A DNA stretch of 64,000 nucleotides, from positions 4,322,501 to 4,386,500 of the forward strand of contig NZ_AP021861.1 of assembly GCF_009177095.1 (NCBI RefSeq), written 5' to 3'. This document shows, piece after piece, positions 1 through 9,301 of this stretch. Below the pieces are notes generated by a model. The model searched no databases. It was not told where the DNA came from and saw nothing but the letters and a program-made list of their open reading frames with translations. This DNA comes from Lacipirellula parvula. GTDB taxonomy: Bacteria > Planctomycetota > Planctomycetia > Pirellulales > Lacipirellulaceae. How positions within the stretch are numbered: position 1 is the first letter of the stretch; every line of letters begins with the position of its first letter. Both the position numbers and the translations under genes were made by a program.

Positions 1-118
1 CGTTCGCGTCAGGGGAGAGTCCTCACCCATTTCCAACAGTTGCCTGATCATTGCTCTTTTCCGATTGGACCTAGAATGACTTGGGGCTCGGTACTCTAAT
101 GCTTTTGTTTGCGTCGTA

Positions 119-592
119 TCATGCCTGAAGTTCAGCATCAGGGCGCAACTCGTGGTCTTCATCTGCAGCGCGACCGAGAGGCTGTTGCGATTCGCTGCCA
201 TGCTCCGTATCCGCGGTCGTCTGCGAGGCCAGCAGGTAGACTTGCACCATGGCGCCCGATGTGAATGCGTGAACAACGGTACCGGTCGACGTTTCGATCT
301 CTGCGGCCGACTCTCGAACTTGTCGTCCAGTGATGCGAGCAATCTCGCGTCGCATCTCATCATTGGAACCGCTAAAAAGTCGACGGTGATACTCTTGCAC
401 CTGCGCCATTCCCTCCGGGCTTCGAACGAGCGCCCGTTCGGCTGGCGAGAGTGCATCAAGTAACGTGACCACGAGCGTATCGTCGCCGAGTACGACCGTG
501 ACCGCCCTGGGGGCGTGGCCGGTACGCTGCTGCTGCATAGCTTTGGCCAGTTGAGCGATTTGCTCAACAGCCGACGGCGCGGAAGATGGCAC
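119..592 (-). CDS. DUF2294 (MpsC-like) protein
   Basis: A 157-aa soluble protein from a GTG start, chosen because an AGGA lies about nine bases upstream. The central part (residues about 65-120) has the DUF2294 pattern: a YHRRLF stretch, an ITGR motif, then ESAAEIETSTGTVVHAFTSG. DUF2294 proteins are small, and some are annotated as MpsC, part of a proposed sodium-linked membrane potential system; the biochemical role is unsettled. It is paralogous to the gene at 978, which lies on the opposite strand. The family call is good; function is unknown. Confidence 0.75.
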   Translation of the reverse strand: MPSSAPSAVEQIAQLAKAMQQQRTGHAPRAVTVVLGDDTLVVTLLDALSPAERALVRSPEGMAQVQEYHRRLFSGSNDEMRREIARITGRQVRESAAEIETSTGTVVHAFTSGAMVQVYLLASQTTADTEHGSESQQPLGRAADEDHELRPDAELQA

Positions 593-635
593 GGTGGGTG
601 GTCCTTTGTCGTCGCCGCATCACTGCGGACAACAA

Positions 636-688
636 CGAAAAAAGCCGACGTGCAAAACGCCTTGATGGCGTTCCAACACGTCGGCTTA
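636..688 (-). terminator. Intrinsic-terminator-like hairpin in the 593-977 gap
   Basis: Reading the minus strand, an 11-bp outer stem (642-652 with 677-687, AAGCCGACGTG) encloses a second stem (AACGCC/GGCGTT) and is followed by a run of six T. It lies 50-95 bases upstream of the GTG of the 119-592 gene, inside its probable leader. It therefore either ends a transcript arriving from the right or acts as an attenuator. No gene is recognisable in the rest of the 593-977 gap. Confidence 0.6.
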
Positions 689-977
689 CTTACTAACGAG
701 CCCTCCAGCGTTGGCTGGACTGCTCCTTATTATGTCTTCCGAATGCTTAAGTCATTCAGCTTGCAGATTACTCGCTTTAAGCGATTTCGCTGCACTTGTG
801 ACTGACTCAGCAGATGAACTGTAGGCTAGCCCCCTGATAATAGATACTCCCTATTTGTTTTACTTCTTCGTAATTTGGCGTTTCGGTTAGGGCGCCTTGG
901 GATGTAGTCTTCAGCAAGCAGACCGTGCTCAAATTCGCTCAATAGACTCGAATCGGCGGTATGATGGGGGTTGAAAC

Positions 978-1358
978 ATGAAGTCGGTCGGCGAGATCGA
1001 AGCAGGAATCTGTGAAGGAGTTTCTCGATTCGAGTTGGAGTACATGGGCCGCGGTCCGAAGGACATTCGCGCTCATCTGCTGGGCGATATGGTTGTTGTT
1101 AGACTCCAAGGAGTGCTCACGGGCGCGGAACAGCATTTAGTTGCGTCCCTTCCGGCCGACAAAGGGCGGGATCTTCTCAAGCAAGTTCGCACCCATTTGA
1201 TCGAGACGGCGCGGCCGCTAATGGAGGCGATGATTGAAGCGGTCACCGAAGTCAAAGTGGTATCTCTCCACCACGATATCAGCACGACAACGGCGGAAGA
1301 GATCCTTGTGTTCACCTTGGCGGCCATCCCCCAGTGTCGTGAGGCGAAAAAGCGATAG
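978..1358 (+). CDS. DUF2294 (MpsC-like) protein
   Basis: A 126-aa protein covering the full DUF2294 domain: GEIEAGICEGVSRFELEYMG near the N terminus, an IRAHLLGDMVVVRLQGVLT core, and the C-terminal HHDISTTTAEEILVFTL motif. This closely matches the family layout (GRGP, then D-hydrophobic-V-V-x-L-x-G-x-LT). It has no signal peptide or membrane segment. It is closer to the family consensus than its paralogue at 119-592. The two are divergent, with about 385 bp between them. Function is not established. Confidence 0.85.
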   Translation: MKSVGEIEAGICEGVSRFELEYMGRGPKDIRAHLLGDMVVVRLQGVLTGAEQHLVASLPADKGRDLLKQVRTHLIETARPLMEAMIEAVTEVKVVSLHHDISTTTAEEILVFTLAAIPQCREAKKR

Positions 1359-1432
1359 CAAATGTGTCTCTCGCCAGCATATTGGGAACGCTAAATGCAA
1401 CGTCGACTTTGAACCACTACGACGTGTGAATC

Positions 1433-1828
1433 ATGCGTGACGTTGATCAGTGTCGCGCAATCTCAGTATTGAGGTTCGTTGGCATGCATCAGTTTCCGGC
1501 AGTTCGCCCCGCCGATCAATTCAACGTCTCCCTGTCCGGCGAAATGGTCGCATGCAGCTGTCGTGAAGACGCCGCGGCGGTGAGAGTAGCAGACGCAATT
1601 CTTTCGGGACACGACAGATCGACGCATCAGCCGATCTATCTAAAACGCCTTGTCCGCCTCCTCCTGAGATATGGCCGTATACGCGCCGCGTGCCTATTAA
1701 GCGGCAGTGTCGTTGGTCTACTTTCTCACTGTCTCGCTTCGTTAGAGGATGATAAAGAGAGCGCCGCCGAGCATCGGCCGTTAAAGGCGCAGATTGTCGA
1801 GTTTCACTTCCATCAATTAAACGATTGA
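1433..1828 (+). CDS. Possible small hypothetical protein
   Basis: An open frame of 131 codons with no recognised domain. It has ordinary composition, a possible leucine/arginine-rich helix in the middle (LKRLVRLLLRYGRIRAACLLSG), and no clear ribosome-binding site. It may be a decayed or spurious gene. The following 1829-2132 stretch is the leader of the DUF4142 gene and shows no other gene. Confidence 0.3.
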   Translation: MRDVDQCRAISVLRFVGMHQFPAVRPADQFNVSLSGEMVACSCREDAAAVRVADAILSGHDRSTHQPIYLKRLVRLLLRYGRIRAACLLSGSVVGLLSHCLASLEDDKESAAEHRPLKAQIVEFHFHQLND

Positions 1829-2132
1829 GCGTTGTGAGTTCAGGCCGACTCGCTTCACATCACATCGCGACGCACAATCACGTCAGTCTCGCTGTTCGTA
1901 TCGTGAAATCGGTTGTCGGCTCCATCTGCGTTGAGAATCCGAGTAGGCACGTGCATTGCACGCGTCTATGCCTCGCGATTGTTCGTCTCGCATCGCAACC
2001 GTCTCGGTAAGGGGGCAGCTTCTTATGCCCTCCTTAGAAAGAACGCGGTGCAACTGGGAAGGAGTGGCTGCAAGGCGTGAGATCGCAGATTGCTACGAAA
2101 CAACCTGTTAAGAAAGCAAAGAGTCATCGAAA

Positions 2133-2771
2133 ATGAAAGTCACCATTAACACAGTGTTAGGATGCTTGCTGTGCCTTGCCGGTGCATCCAGGGTAGCCGG
2201 AGCTGCGGAAGAGGCAGGCCACGAAGGACTGACCCACGAAATTGCCGCTTGCATGTTGCTCGGCAATCAGGAAGAAATTGCCCTTGCACAGTTTGCGGAA
2301 CAGCATGCGGAGCATGCTGATGTGAAGGAATTCGCCAAGGCATTGGTCGCTGCCCACACGAATGCCGTCGCAAGCATTAAGAAGGCAGCCCCAGAAGTCG
2401 CCGATCTTCAGCTGACGGCCGGTAAAGGCGTCACTTCGGATTTAAAATCGCAACACCATCAGGCGCTCGCGATGTTGCAGCAGGTCAAGAGTGAATGCCT
2501 GGCGCTCACCGAGAAGGAACTCGGCGAGTACAAGGGGAATGAATTCGACCAGGCCTTTATCGGCCAACAGGTCGGCGCTCATATTGGAATGCTCGCTCAG
2601 CTGCGGGGGAGCAAGAATTTTGCCTCTCCGGAACTCCAAAAGGTGATTTCCGAAGGCGAGAAGACGACGGAGGCCCACATGGCCGCAGCAAAGAAGATTA
2701 TGAGTCAGCTCAAGACGAACGCATCAACCACGGCTCGCGTGGGACAGCGTCCGGCAGCGGGGACTCGCTAG
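2133..2771 (+). CDS. DUF4142 secreted protein
   Basis: A 212-aa protein with a short Sec signal peptide (residues 1-24, ending AGA-AEEAG). It continues as an all-helical DUF4142 domain, a ferritin-like four-helix fold usually placed in the cell envelope: EIALAQFAEQHAEHADVKEFAKALVAAHTNA, then LKSQHHQALAML and FDQAFIGQQVGAHIGML, ending in a helix with EKTTEAHMAAAKKIM. Many His and Glu residues are consistent with the fold, but metal binding is not proven. It appears monocistronic and is followed at once by a strong terminator. Confidence 0.85.
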   Translation: MKVTINTVLGCLLCLAGASRVAGAAEEAGHEGLTHEIAACMLLGNQEEIALAQFAEQHAEHADVKEFAKALVAAHTNAVASIKKAAPEVADLQLTAGKGVTSDLKSQHHQALAMLQQVKSECLALTEKELGEYKGNEFDQAFIGQQVGAHIGMLAQLRGSKNFASPELQKVISEGEKTTEAHMAAAKKIMSQLKTNASTTARVGQRPAAGTR

Positions 2772-2791
2772 ACTTAAGTGACGGAATTCAG

Positions 2792-2830
2792 TCCCGACGT
2801 GGCGGTTCATCGCCACGTCGGGATTTCCTT
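2792..2830 (+). terminator. Intrinsic terminator after DUF4142 gene
   Basis: A perfect 13-bp stem (2792-2804 with 2811-2823), a 6-nt loop, then a T-rich tail. It lies between convergent genes and could serve both strands. Confidence 0.85.
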
Positions 2831-2834
2831 CACA

Positions 2835-3539
2835 TTATCGATTCTTTCCTCTGCAGAGTTCCGTCATTAATTCGACCTCCATTTGCTGAATCTCCATCAT
2901 TCGCTCCCATTGATGAGACATTAGTTCATCAAGCTTCACGTGAAGGTGTCGAATTTCCAGCTCTGCTTTGAGATTGATGCGGTAGTCGTGTTCAGCACGC
3001 ATCCGATCTCTCGCCTCCAGTCGGTTCTGGCTCATCATGATCACTGGCGCTTGGATCGCGGCGATGAAGGACAAAACAAGGTTTAATAAGATGAACGGGT
3101 AAGCGTCGAATGCCGACGTGCGAAGCACAATTGCATTAACGCCGATCCACATCGCCATGCCGCCAGTAAATAGAATTAAGAACGACCAACTGCCTCCGAA
3201 AGCAGCGAGCCGATCGGAGAGCCTGTCGCCCAGCGTTCGCTGTCCGATAAATTCGTCATCCACGTTCGCTGAAAGCAGTTCATGCTCACGCAGGCTATCG
3301 ACCACCTCCCGTTCCAGCGATGACAATTCGCCCCGTTCCGCGATTAGTGATTTTTCAATGTGCAGCGCTCGGTAAGTATTCAAATCTTCCAGGCAGATGA
3401 ACTGATCGGCACTCCATTGCGGATGCTCGACCTCAATAAGCGACGCAATGGGCGCTCTCACGAGATCTCCAGGCATCATCTGGGAAGACGGTTTCATCAG
3501 GCCGCACACGCCGCATTTCTTAAGCGAAGGGTAAGTCAT
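2835..3539 (-). CDS. DUF1003 membrane protein
   Basis: About 234 aa from the start at MTYPSLKK; an upstream start at 3581 would add 14 residues. The N terminus has a CGVCG pair that may form half a zinc site. The centre holds two transmembrane helices (SWSFLILFTGGMAMWIGVNAIVL and YPFILLNLVLSFIAAIQAPVIMM). The DUF1003 signature follows: MSQNRLEARDRMRAEHDYRINLKAELEI. The C-terminal 50 residues form a helix of the kind seen throughout the family. DUF1003 proteins are inner-membrane proteins of unknown function. It is convergent with the DUF4142 gene. Confidence 0.85.
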   Translation of the reverse strand: MTYPSLKKCGVCGLMKPSSQMMPGDLVRAPIASLIEVEHPQWSADQFICLEDLNTYRALHIEKSLIAERGELSSLEREVVDSLREHELLSANVDDEFIGQRTLGDRLSDRLAAFGGSWSFLILFTGGMAMWIGVNAIVLRTSAFDAYPFILLNLVLSFIAAIQAPVIMMSQNRLEARDRMRAEHDYRINLKAELEIRHLHVKLDELMSHQWERMMEIQQMEVELMTELCRGKNR

Positions 3540-3651
3540 AGCTGAGGCTTTCGGTTCGAGAAAGGAAGCGTGCGGCAGCAACGCAGGAGACTGATATGGT
3601 TAGATGTCCAAGTAGGATGACGGGCCTTCGCACTTTGACGTAACGACGCCA

Positions 3652-4467
3652 ATGAATCACAAATGCGATCAAGCGGGGCCACTTTCAAAGCGTAAGCTTG
3701 CAGTCATTCTGACGAAAGGCACAGTAGCGCTCATCGTAATAATTGTCGGCGAACGCTTTGCATCCGCCGGTGATTCACGTGATCAATTATGTCATTTGTC
3801 GGAGGCGTCCTGGGTTCTTATAACTCCGGCGGGGCGCTCGCTCACGGCCGCGCTCGATCAACTTGATGTCGAACATCGGTGGTTACGAAGCGACTTGCGA
3901 ATCGCTTGGCGCTCGGGCGAGCCAATAACTGGCCCTCTTGAGAAGCGCCGGGCGCCCCGGACGGCAGCTGAAACCCATTGCAGCGCTTTCGCCGCTGCGG
4001 TCGCTAGCCACTTTGGAGTTTATCTCCTTCGCCCGCCTGAGCACTCGCACGTCCTTTTGGCCGATGCTCAATTTGATTGGCTGTCGAGCCCTAGCGGTCG
4101 ACAAGCAGGCTGGAAGTCTGTGAAGGGACCGCTTGATGCACAGAAACGAGCAAATTCTGGTATGCTCGTCGTCGCCGTAGTCAAGAACTCAGACGCCAGA
4201 CTTCCCGGGCACATTGCTGTGGTGAGACCAAGCGATAAGCGTGTCATATGCATCACACGTTGCGGACCGCAGATCCTTCAGGCGGGTTTTACCAACTATC
4301 GCTCCGCCGATCTGATCCTGGGCTTCGAACGTCACTCCGGTGCCTGGCTGCCTGCGGGAAAGGGATCGGTTCGATTCTTCTCACACACGGTTGATTTGTG
4401 TCTGGGGCGCTGTTCAGCTTCGGAGTGCAGCCGATCCAGAAACTTTAACTGCGAGCGGCCAGATTGA
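3652..4467 (+). CDS. Exported protein with possible Cys-His hydrolase core
   Basis: A 271-aa protein with an N-terminal hydrophobic segment ([20 protein letters not shown]) that may be a signal or anchor. The body contains, in order, [32 protein letters not shown] and GHIAVVRPS. That order of a Cys at the start of a helix, then a His in a strand, resembles NlpC/CHAP-type papain-like amidases. This is inference from motif order; I see no exact family match. The stop lies 4 bp before the first plausible xfp start, so co-transcription with xfp is possible. Confidence 0.55.
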   Translation: MNHKCDQAGPLSKRKLAVILTKGTVALIVIIVGERFASAGDSRDQLCHLSEASWVLITPAGRSLTAALDQLDVEHRWLRSDLRIAWRSGEPITGPLEKRRAPRTAAETHCSAFAAAVASHFGVYLLRPPEHSHVLLADAQFDWLSSPSGRQAGWKSVKGPLDAQKRANSGMLVVAVVKNSDARLPGHIAVVRPSDKRVICITRCGPQILQAGFTNYRSADLILGFERHSGAWLPAGKGSVRFFSHTVDLCLGRCSASECSRSRNFNCERPD

Positions 4468-4471
4468 ATTG

Positions 4472-6898
4472 ATGGTCGTTGCCAGAACGTCAACGAATGT
4501 GCCCCGACTCGACGGCGAAAGGAAACCGGCCATGGGATGCGACGGTCCTACCAACGAGCTACTGCTTAAGTTGGACGCCTACTGGCGCGCCGCAAATTAC
4601 CTTTCGGTGGGCCAAATTTATCTGCGCAGTAACCCGCTATTGCGTGAGCCGCTGGCGCTCAAGCATATCAAAGCGCGACTGCTTGGCCATTGGGGAACAA
4701 CGCCCGGGCAGAACTTTATATACGTCCATCTCAACCGGGTGATCAAGAAGTACGATCTGAACATGATCTACATTTCAGGCCCGGGACATGGCGGGCCTGC
4801 GCTGGTCGCCAACACTTATTTAGAGGGTACCTATTCAGAGTTTTATCCTGACGTGACTCAGGATGAGGCGGGAATGGCGAAGTTATTCAAACAATTCTCG
4901 TTTCCTGGCGGCATTCCTAGTCACGTGGCTCCCGAAACTCCGGGATCGATCCACGAAGGAGGCGAGTTGGGCTACTCGCTGAGCCATGCGTTTGGAGCCG
5001 TGTTCGACAATCCAGAGTTGATCGTGGCCTGCGTAATTGGCGATGGCGAGGCAGAGACTGGCCCGCTGGCCACTGCCTGGCACTCCAACAAATTCCTCAA
5101 CCCCGCGTCTGATGGGGCCGTCTTGCCGATCTTGCATCTTAACGGTTTCAAGATCGCCAATCCCACCGTGCTGGCTCGAATCGGATCTGATCAGTTGGCG
5201 GAGTTAATGAGGGGATACGGCTACGAGCCGTTTTTCGTTGAGGGCGACGATCCGGAGGCGATGCATCTCCTCATGGCAACCACGCTTGATACTGTCGTTG
5301 GCAGGATTAAGGAAATTCAGCACGCGGCGCGAACCCATGGTTTTTCAGGCGTGCCGGTGTGGCCGATGATCATCTTGCGATCTCCCAAAGGTTGGACAGG
5401 TCCCAAGGTAGTCGACGGCGTCCAGATCGAAGGGACCTGTCGATCCCACCAAGTGCCGCTTACCGAAGGGCCCGAGACGCCCAGTCATATACCGCTCCTA
5501 GAAGCATGGATGAAGAGTTATCGACCGGACGAGTTGTTCAACGAATCGGGCTGTCTTGTCGCCGAGTTGGCCGAATTGGCGCCTCACGGTGAGCGGAGAA
5601 TGGGGGCCAATCCCCATGCCAACGGCGGGATCCTCTTGAAGGCGCTGCGGATGCCCGACTTCCGCGAGTATGGCGTTAGCTTTGCGTCGCCCGGCTCCGT
5701 CGATCGGTCAGATACGCAGGTGCTTGGGCAATTTCTAAGGGATGTAATCAAACTAAATCAGTCGCAACGCAATTTTCGCATCTTCTCCCCCGATGAAACT
5801 GCGTCGAACCGGCTTTCCGCCGTCTTCGAGGCTACTTCAAAGCAGTGGCTCGCCCCCATCGAAGCGAATGACGAGCATCTGGCCGCCGAAGGTCGAGTGA
5901 TCGAGATGCTCAGCGAGCACCAGTGCGAGGGATGGCTAGAGGGTTATTTGTTGACTGGTCGGCACGGACTACTTAACTCATACGAGGCCTTCATTCACAT
6001 CGTCGACTCGATGTTCAACCAGCATGCCAAATGGTTGAAGGTAACGCGCGACATCCCCTGGCGGCGGCCAATCGCCTCTCTGAACTATCTGCTCGCCTCG
6101 CACGTCTGGCGCCAGGATCACAACGGGTTTACGCATCAAGATCCCGGGTTCATCGACCACGTCGCTAACAAAAAAGCCGAAATTGTTCGCGTCTACTTGC
6201 CGCCGGATGCAAACAGCCTTCTCTCGGTGATGGACCATTGCTTGCGTAGCACGCACTACGTCAACGTCGTCGTCGCAGGCAAGCATCCGGCTCCGCAATG
6301 GCTTGGCATCGACGCCGCTGTCGCACATTGTTCCGCAGGAATCGGGATGTGGGAGTGGGCCAGCAACGACCAGGATGGTGAGCCTGACGTAGTGATGGCC
6401 TGCGCCGGGGACGTGCCGACGCTCGAAACGCTCGCGGCTGTCCAGTATCTACGACAATCATTGCCCGAACTCAAGATTCGCGTCGTCAATGTCGTCGACC
6501 TCATGAAGCTCCAACCTGCGAGCGAACATCCTCATGGTTTGAGCGATTATGACTTTGATACGCTCTTCACGAAGAACAAGCACGTGATCTTCGCATTCCA
6601 CGGATATCCGTGGCTGATCCACCGACTGACCTACCGTCGTACGAATCACGCTAATTTGCACGTTCGCGGCTATAAAGAAGAAGGGACGATCACGACTCCG
6701 TTCGATATGGCAGTGCTGAATGACTTAGATCGTTTTCACTTAGCGACTGACGTCATCGATCGATTGCCCCAGCTTGGTTCGCGGGGAGCGCACCTGAAGC
6801 AGGCCCTCCGAGACAAGCTCTTTGAGCATCGACAGTACATCAATGAGCAGGGCGAAGACATGCCCGAGATTCTGAATTGGAAGTGGGACCTAAGCTAA
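4472..6898 (+). CDS. xfp: Phosphoketolase (xylulose-5-P/fructose-6-P)
   Basis: An 808-aa TPP enzyme that cleaves xylulose 5-phosphate or fructose 6-phosphate with phosphate to acetyl phosphate plus an aldose phosphate. The family core is intact: [40 protein letters not shown] (about residue 102), [20 protein letters not shown], the TPP motif [19 protein letters not shown] (about 189), [19 protein letters not shown] and [16 protein letters not shown]. An alternative start at 4532 has a good AAGGA site and gives 788 aa. The acetate kinase gene follows 33 bp downstream, completing an acetyl phosphate to acetate plus ATP route. Confidence 0.97.
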   Translation: MVVARTSTNVPRLDGERKPAMGCDGPTNELLLKLDAYWRAANYLSVGQIYLRSNPLLREPLALKHIKARLLGHWGTTPGQNFIYVHLNRVIKKYDLNMIYISGPGHGGPALVANTYLEGTYSEFYPDVTQDEAGMAKLFKQFSFPGGIPSHVAPETPGSIHEGGELGYSLSHAFGAVFDNPELIVACVIGDGEAETGPLATAWHSNKFLNPASDGAVLPILHLNGFKIANPTVLARIGSDQLAELMRGYGYEPFFVEGDDPEAMHLLMATTLDTVVGRIKEIQHAARTHGFSGVPVWPMIILRSPKGWTGPKVVDGVQIEGTCRSHQVPLTEGPETPSHIPLLEAWMKSYRPDELFNESGCLVAELAELAPHGERRMGANPHANGGILLKALRMPDFREYGVSFASPGSVDRSDTQVLGQFLRDVIKLNQSQRNFRIFSPDETASNRLSAVFEATSKQWLAPIEANDEHLAAEGRVIEMLSEHQCEGWLEGYLLTGRHGLLNSYEAFIHIVDSMFNQHAKWLKVTRDIPWRRPIASLNYLLASHVWRQDHNGFTHQDPGFIDHVANKKAEIVRVYLPPDANSLLSVMDHCLRSTHYVNVVVAGKHPAPQWLGIDAAVAHCSAGIGMWEWASNDQDGEPDVVMACAGDVPTLETLAAVQYLRQSLPELKIRVVNVVDLMKLQPASEHPHGLSDYDFDTLFTKNKHVIFAFHGYPWLIHRLTYRRTNHANLHVRGYKEEGTITTPFDMAVLNDLDRFHLATDVIDRLPQLGSRGAHLKQALRDKLFEHRQYINEQGEDMPEILNWKWDLS

Positions 6899-6931
6899 GC
6901 CTCGATCCATAGCGAGCCGAAGGATTCGAAC

Positions 6932-8131
6932 GTGTCCCAACCATTATCTCCATCGGGCAAGCACAATTTGATCCTTGCCGTCAACGCTGGTTCTTCGAGT
7001 CTCAAGGTCGCCGTATTTAAGGCGAATTCACCTCCCGTTCGAGTTGCATCGGCCAAGGTCGAGCGAATTGGCGCGCGTGACACTCAAATCACCTTTATGG
7101 TCGGCGGTGAGGCGTCTCGCTCAGAAGCAGTGCTCGCCAGCTCTCACGATGACGCACTTGCTGCGATCATGTATCGCGTACAGGAGAGGATATGCGCTTC
7201 CTCTCTAATTGGCGTCGGTCACCGTCTTGTTCATGGCGGGCCTAACCATTCGGCGTCGGAGGTGATCACGCCAGAGTTGCTGGACGATATCCGCCAGCTT
7301 GAAATCTACGACCCAGAGCATTTGCCGTCCGAGTTGCAGGTGATCGAATCGCTGCAACGACGGCTGTCAGGTATCCCTCATGTCGCTTGTTTTGACACAG
7401 CCTTCCATCACGATCTTCCAGCGGTCGCGCGACGGCTACCGCTGCCGCGGCGACTCGACGCACTCGGCATCCGGCGCTATGGATTTCACGGGCTTTCCTA
7501 CGCCTACCTGATGGACCATTTAGCGCGATTAGATTACGGGGAATCACGGGGCCGAATCGTCCTTGCGCACTTGGGGAACGGCGCAAGCTTGGCGGCGGTG
7601 CGAGATGGCAAACCCATCGACACCAGCATGGCGTTCACACCTGCCGCCGGCATTCCCATGAGCACCCGATCGGGAGACATCGATCCCGGATTGATTGAAT
7701 ACCTCCTGCGAGCTGCGGGCATGACGGTTCAAGAATTTAATCGCATAGTCCACCTAGAGTCAGGACTTCTCGGCGTCTCCGAGACTTCTGGCGACATGGA
7801 GCTACTTCTGGAACGCGAACATGAGGACGCGAGGGCAGGGGAGGCAGTGGCAATATTTTGCTACCATGTCCGCAAGTATATTGGCGCGTACGCTGCGGCA
7901 ATGGGAGGACTTGATACGCTCGTCTTTGCCGGAGGAATCGGTGAGCGCGCGGCAGAGGTTCGATTTCAGATCTGTACAGAGCTTCGATTCCTGGGCATTG
8001 AATTGGACGCGACGTCAAACAGGGACAATGCCGATCTAATATCAAGCGGCGTTCTTCCCGTGAATGTGAGAGTCATTGCCACAGACGAGGAACTGATGAT
8101 TGCGAGGGATGTGATCAACGCCATTGGCTGA
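6932..8131 (+). CDS. ackA: Acetate kinase
   Basis: A 399-aa protein from a GTG start with GAAGGA upstream. Its length and motifs match AckA: NAGSSSLK near the N terminus (phosphate binding), HGG, FDTAFH, RRYGFHGLSY, HLGNGAS, TRSGDIDPG and the C-terminal FAGGIGERAAEVR. It converts acetyl phosphate and ADP to acetate and ATP in the cytoplasm. Being directly downstream of xfp, it almost certainly uses the acetyl phosphate made there, giving ATP without pyruvate oxidation. Confidence 0.97.
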   Translation: MSQPLSPSGKHNLILAVNAGSSSLKVAVFKANSPPVRVASAKVERIGARDTQITFMVGGEASRSEAVLASSHDDALAAIMYRVQERICASSLIGVGHRLVHGGPNHSASEVITPELLDDIRQLEIYDPEHLPSELQVIESLQRRLSGIPHVACFDTAFHHDLPAVARRLPLPRRLDALGIRRYGFHGLSYAYLMDHLARLDYGESRGRIVLAHLGNGASLAAVRDGKPIDTSMAFTPAAGIPMSTRSGDIDPGLIEYLLRAAGMTVQEFNRIVHLESGLLGVSETSGDMELLLEREHEDARAGEAVAIFCYHVRKYIGAYAAAMGGLDTLVFAGGIGERAAEVRFQICTELRFLGIELDATSNRDNADLISSGVLPVNVRVIATDEELMIARDVINAIG

Positions 8132-8186
8132 GCAAACACGGCGCTTCTGCTTTCGTGAGGTTGTACAGTCCAGTCTCGATCACGCC

Positions 8187-8228
8187 TGACGTGCCCCTTC
8201 AAAAGAGCCCGCGCTTGGAGCGAGAATC
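8187..8228 (+). mobile_element. Solo IS3-family left end
   Basis: This stretch begins TGACGTGCCCC-TTCAAAAGAGC and continues CGCTTGGAG-AGAATC. It matches the left end of the complete IS at 36,352 with only a few indels or substitutions over about 42 bp. No transposase or right end is nearby, so it is a remnant of a second copy, in the host region between ackA and the DUF2171 gene. Confidence 0.7.
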
Positions 8229-8283
8229 AAATAACGAGCACGCCGTCTTTTAGGAACGCGGCTGTAAAGCGACCAACGAAAGA

Positions 8284-8315
8284 GGCCCGGCCAGAAATTG
8301 ACCGGGCCAATTGAG
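8284..8315 (-). terminator. Terminator for DUF2171 gene
   Basis: A 7-bp GC stem (8284-8290 GGCCCGG with 8302-8308 CCGGGCC). On the minus strand it is followed by a T-rich TCTTTCGTT tail. It sits just past the stop of the minus-strand DUF2171 gene. Confidence 0.6.
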
Positions 8316-8340
8316 GTTACGACAACGCGATTATTCGCGG

Positions 8341-8745
8341 TTAGTTTCCACAACCGCAGGACGCAGCATCTAACTTCCAATTCTGTTCCGTCTCTTTCGA
8401 GTTCTTCGAAAGGTGAACGTGACGATCGACCCGCTCAACCCAAGCTACAGGAACGAAATGATGTTGGCCATCAGGGCTGTCATTCTTCGTGAGCTTGATT
8501 GCTCCACCTTCGACATGATCTACAACGCCCATCTTCTTTCCGCAGGACGCAATGACATCCATGTGGTCTGTGATCGCACCGACTCCACGATCAGTTCCCT
8601 CACCCGGACCACTCATTCCTGTCTTCTCCTTAACGAAGTCGACTGCATCCTCTGCACCAGTCGCGATCCTTTTACTAACGTCTTTCGCAGCATTTGCGAC
8701 TGCATTCCCTGCGTCGGCAACGCCATTCTTCACTGTGCCGGCCAT
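8341..8745 (-). CDS. DUF2171 protein
   Basis: 134 aa. The start at MAGTVKNG is chosen because AAGGAGA lies just upstream. The N-terminal third is a low-complexity amphipathic helix (GVADAGNAVANAAKDVSKRIATGAEDAVDFVKEKTG), like stress-related CsbD/LEA-type tails. The C-terminal DUF2171 domain reads HMDVIASCGKKMGVVDHVEGGAIKLTK, then HFVPVAWVERVDRHVHLSK, a small PRC-barrel-like beta fold. The protein ends with a Cys-rich CGCGN tail. It is probably cytoplasmic; its role is unknown. The following gap 8746-9101 holds no gene that I can recognise. Confidence 0.85.
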   Translation of the reverse strand: MAGTVKNGVADAGNAVANAAKDVSKRIATGAEDAVDFVKEKTGMSGPGEGTDRGVGAITDHMDVIASCGKKMGVVDHVEGGAIKLTKNDSPDGQHHFVPVAWVERVDRHVHLSKNSKETEQNWKLDAASCGCGN

Positions 8746-9101
8746 GATCGTCTCCTTAAAATAAGTTAAGCGGCGGTTCCGCTGCATCCTGTGTAGACAT
8801 CCACACCTCACATACGGTGCAACTGTCATACCGTTGCGGGTTACAGAAACCGGGCGTGGGGGAGGTGATTGGAGCGCGACCACAAGGCGAGAAGGCGAAG
8901 TTAGGTGGTTCGTTCGGTAACGAAGCTTTCGCTTGGTAGGCCGCGATAAGCTGACGCAAATCTGACGCAGATCCGCCAATGCATCCTCTGGATATCGTCC
9001 GGATTTAGCACAGGCGTTATTGGACGAATTAGCCGTGCATTTGCGAGTCATCCGCGAAGTGTCCACCTACCGGTCCGGTACAATCAGGATGGCAGTTGTT
9101 A

Positions 9102-9157
9102 GACTCAAAATCCAGTGCCCGCAAGGGCGTGCCGGTTCAAGTCCGGCCTCCGGTACT
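9102..9157 (+). repeat. Island A left end: tRNA-Leu 3' fragment
   Basis: 56 bp matching the 3' part of a Leu tRNA: CAA anticodon loop (CTCAAAA), variable arm GCCCGCAAGGGC, a T arm with the GGTTCAAGTCC core, and the 3' acceptor strand ending CTCCGGTAC. The 5' acceptor and D arm are absent, so this is not a functional tRNA. An almost identical 56-bp copy lies at 45,646-45,701 in the same orientation. tRNA 3' ends are classic attB targets of tyrosine integrases, and an integrase gene starts 145 bp downstream. Confidence 0.88.
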
Positions 9158-9161
9158 TCTT

Positions 9162-9239
9162 TTGTCCCAACGACTTGCAACAAATAACTGCAAGTCGTCC
9201 TCAGTGGTCCGAACGACCACTGGGGACAATCTGGGGACA
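9162..9239 (+). promoter_or_regulatory. Probable integrase arm-site region
   Basis: Between the tRNA fragment and the integrase lie two perfect inverted repeats (9170-9179 with 9189-9198, and 9202-9209 with 9215-9222), then the direct repeat TGGGGACAATCTGGGGACA at 9221-9239. A 17/19 match to that repeat occurs at 45,496-45,514, just inside the other end of the island. Repeats inside both ends fit binding sites for Int or a directionality factor. Confidence 0.5.
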
Positions 9240-9301
9240 GGATTGCTTTTGCATTGCGATGCGTCGATGGTCTTCTCGCAACTCGCGAGGAAAATCGCAT
9301 C

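Noticed and set aside
515-805. Plus-strand frame crossing the leader hairpin
   Set aside because: It overlaps the DUF2294 gene and the hairpin, with no ribosome-binding site or recognisable protein.
9102-9157. Functional tRNA-Leu gene (also at 45,646-45,701)
   Set aside because: Only the anticodon loop, variable arm, T arm and 3' acceptor strand are present; the 5' acceptor and D arm are missing in both places.
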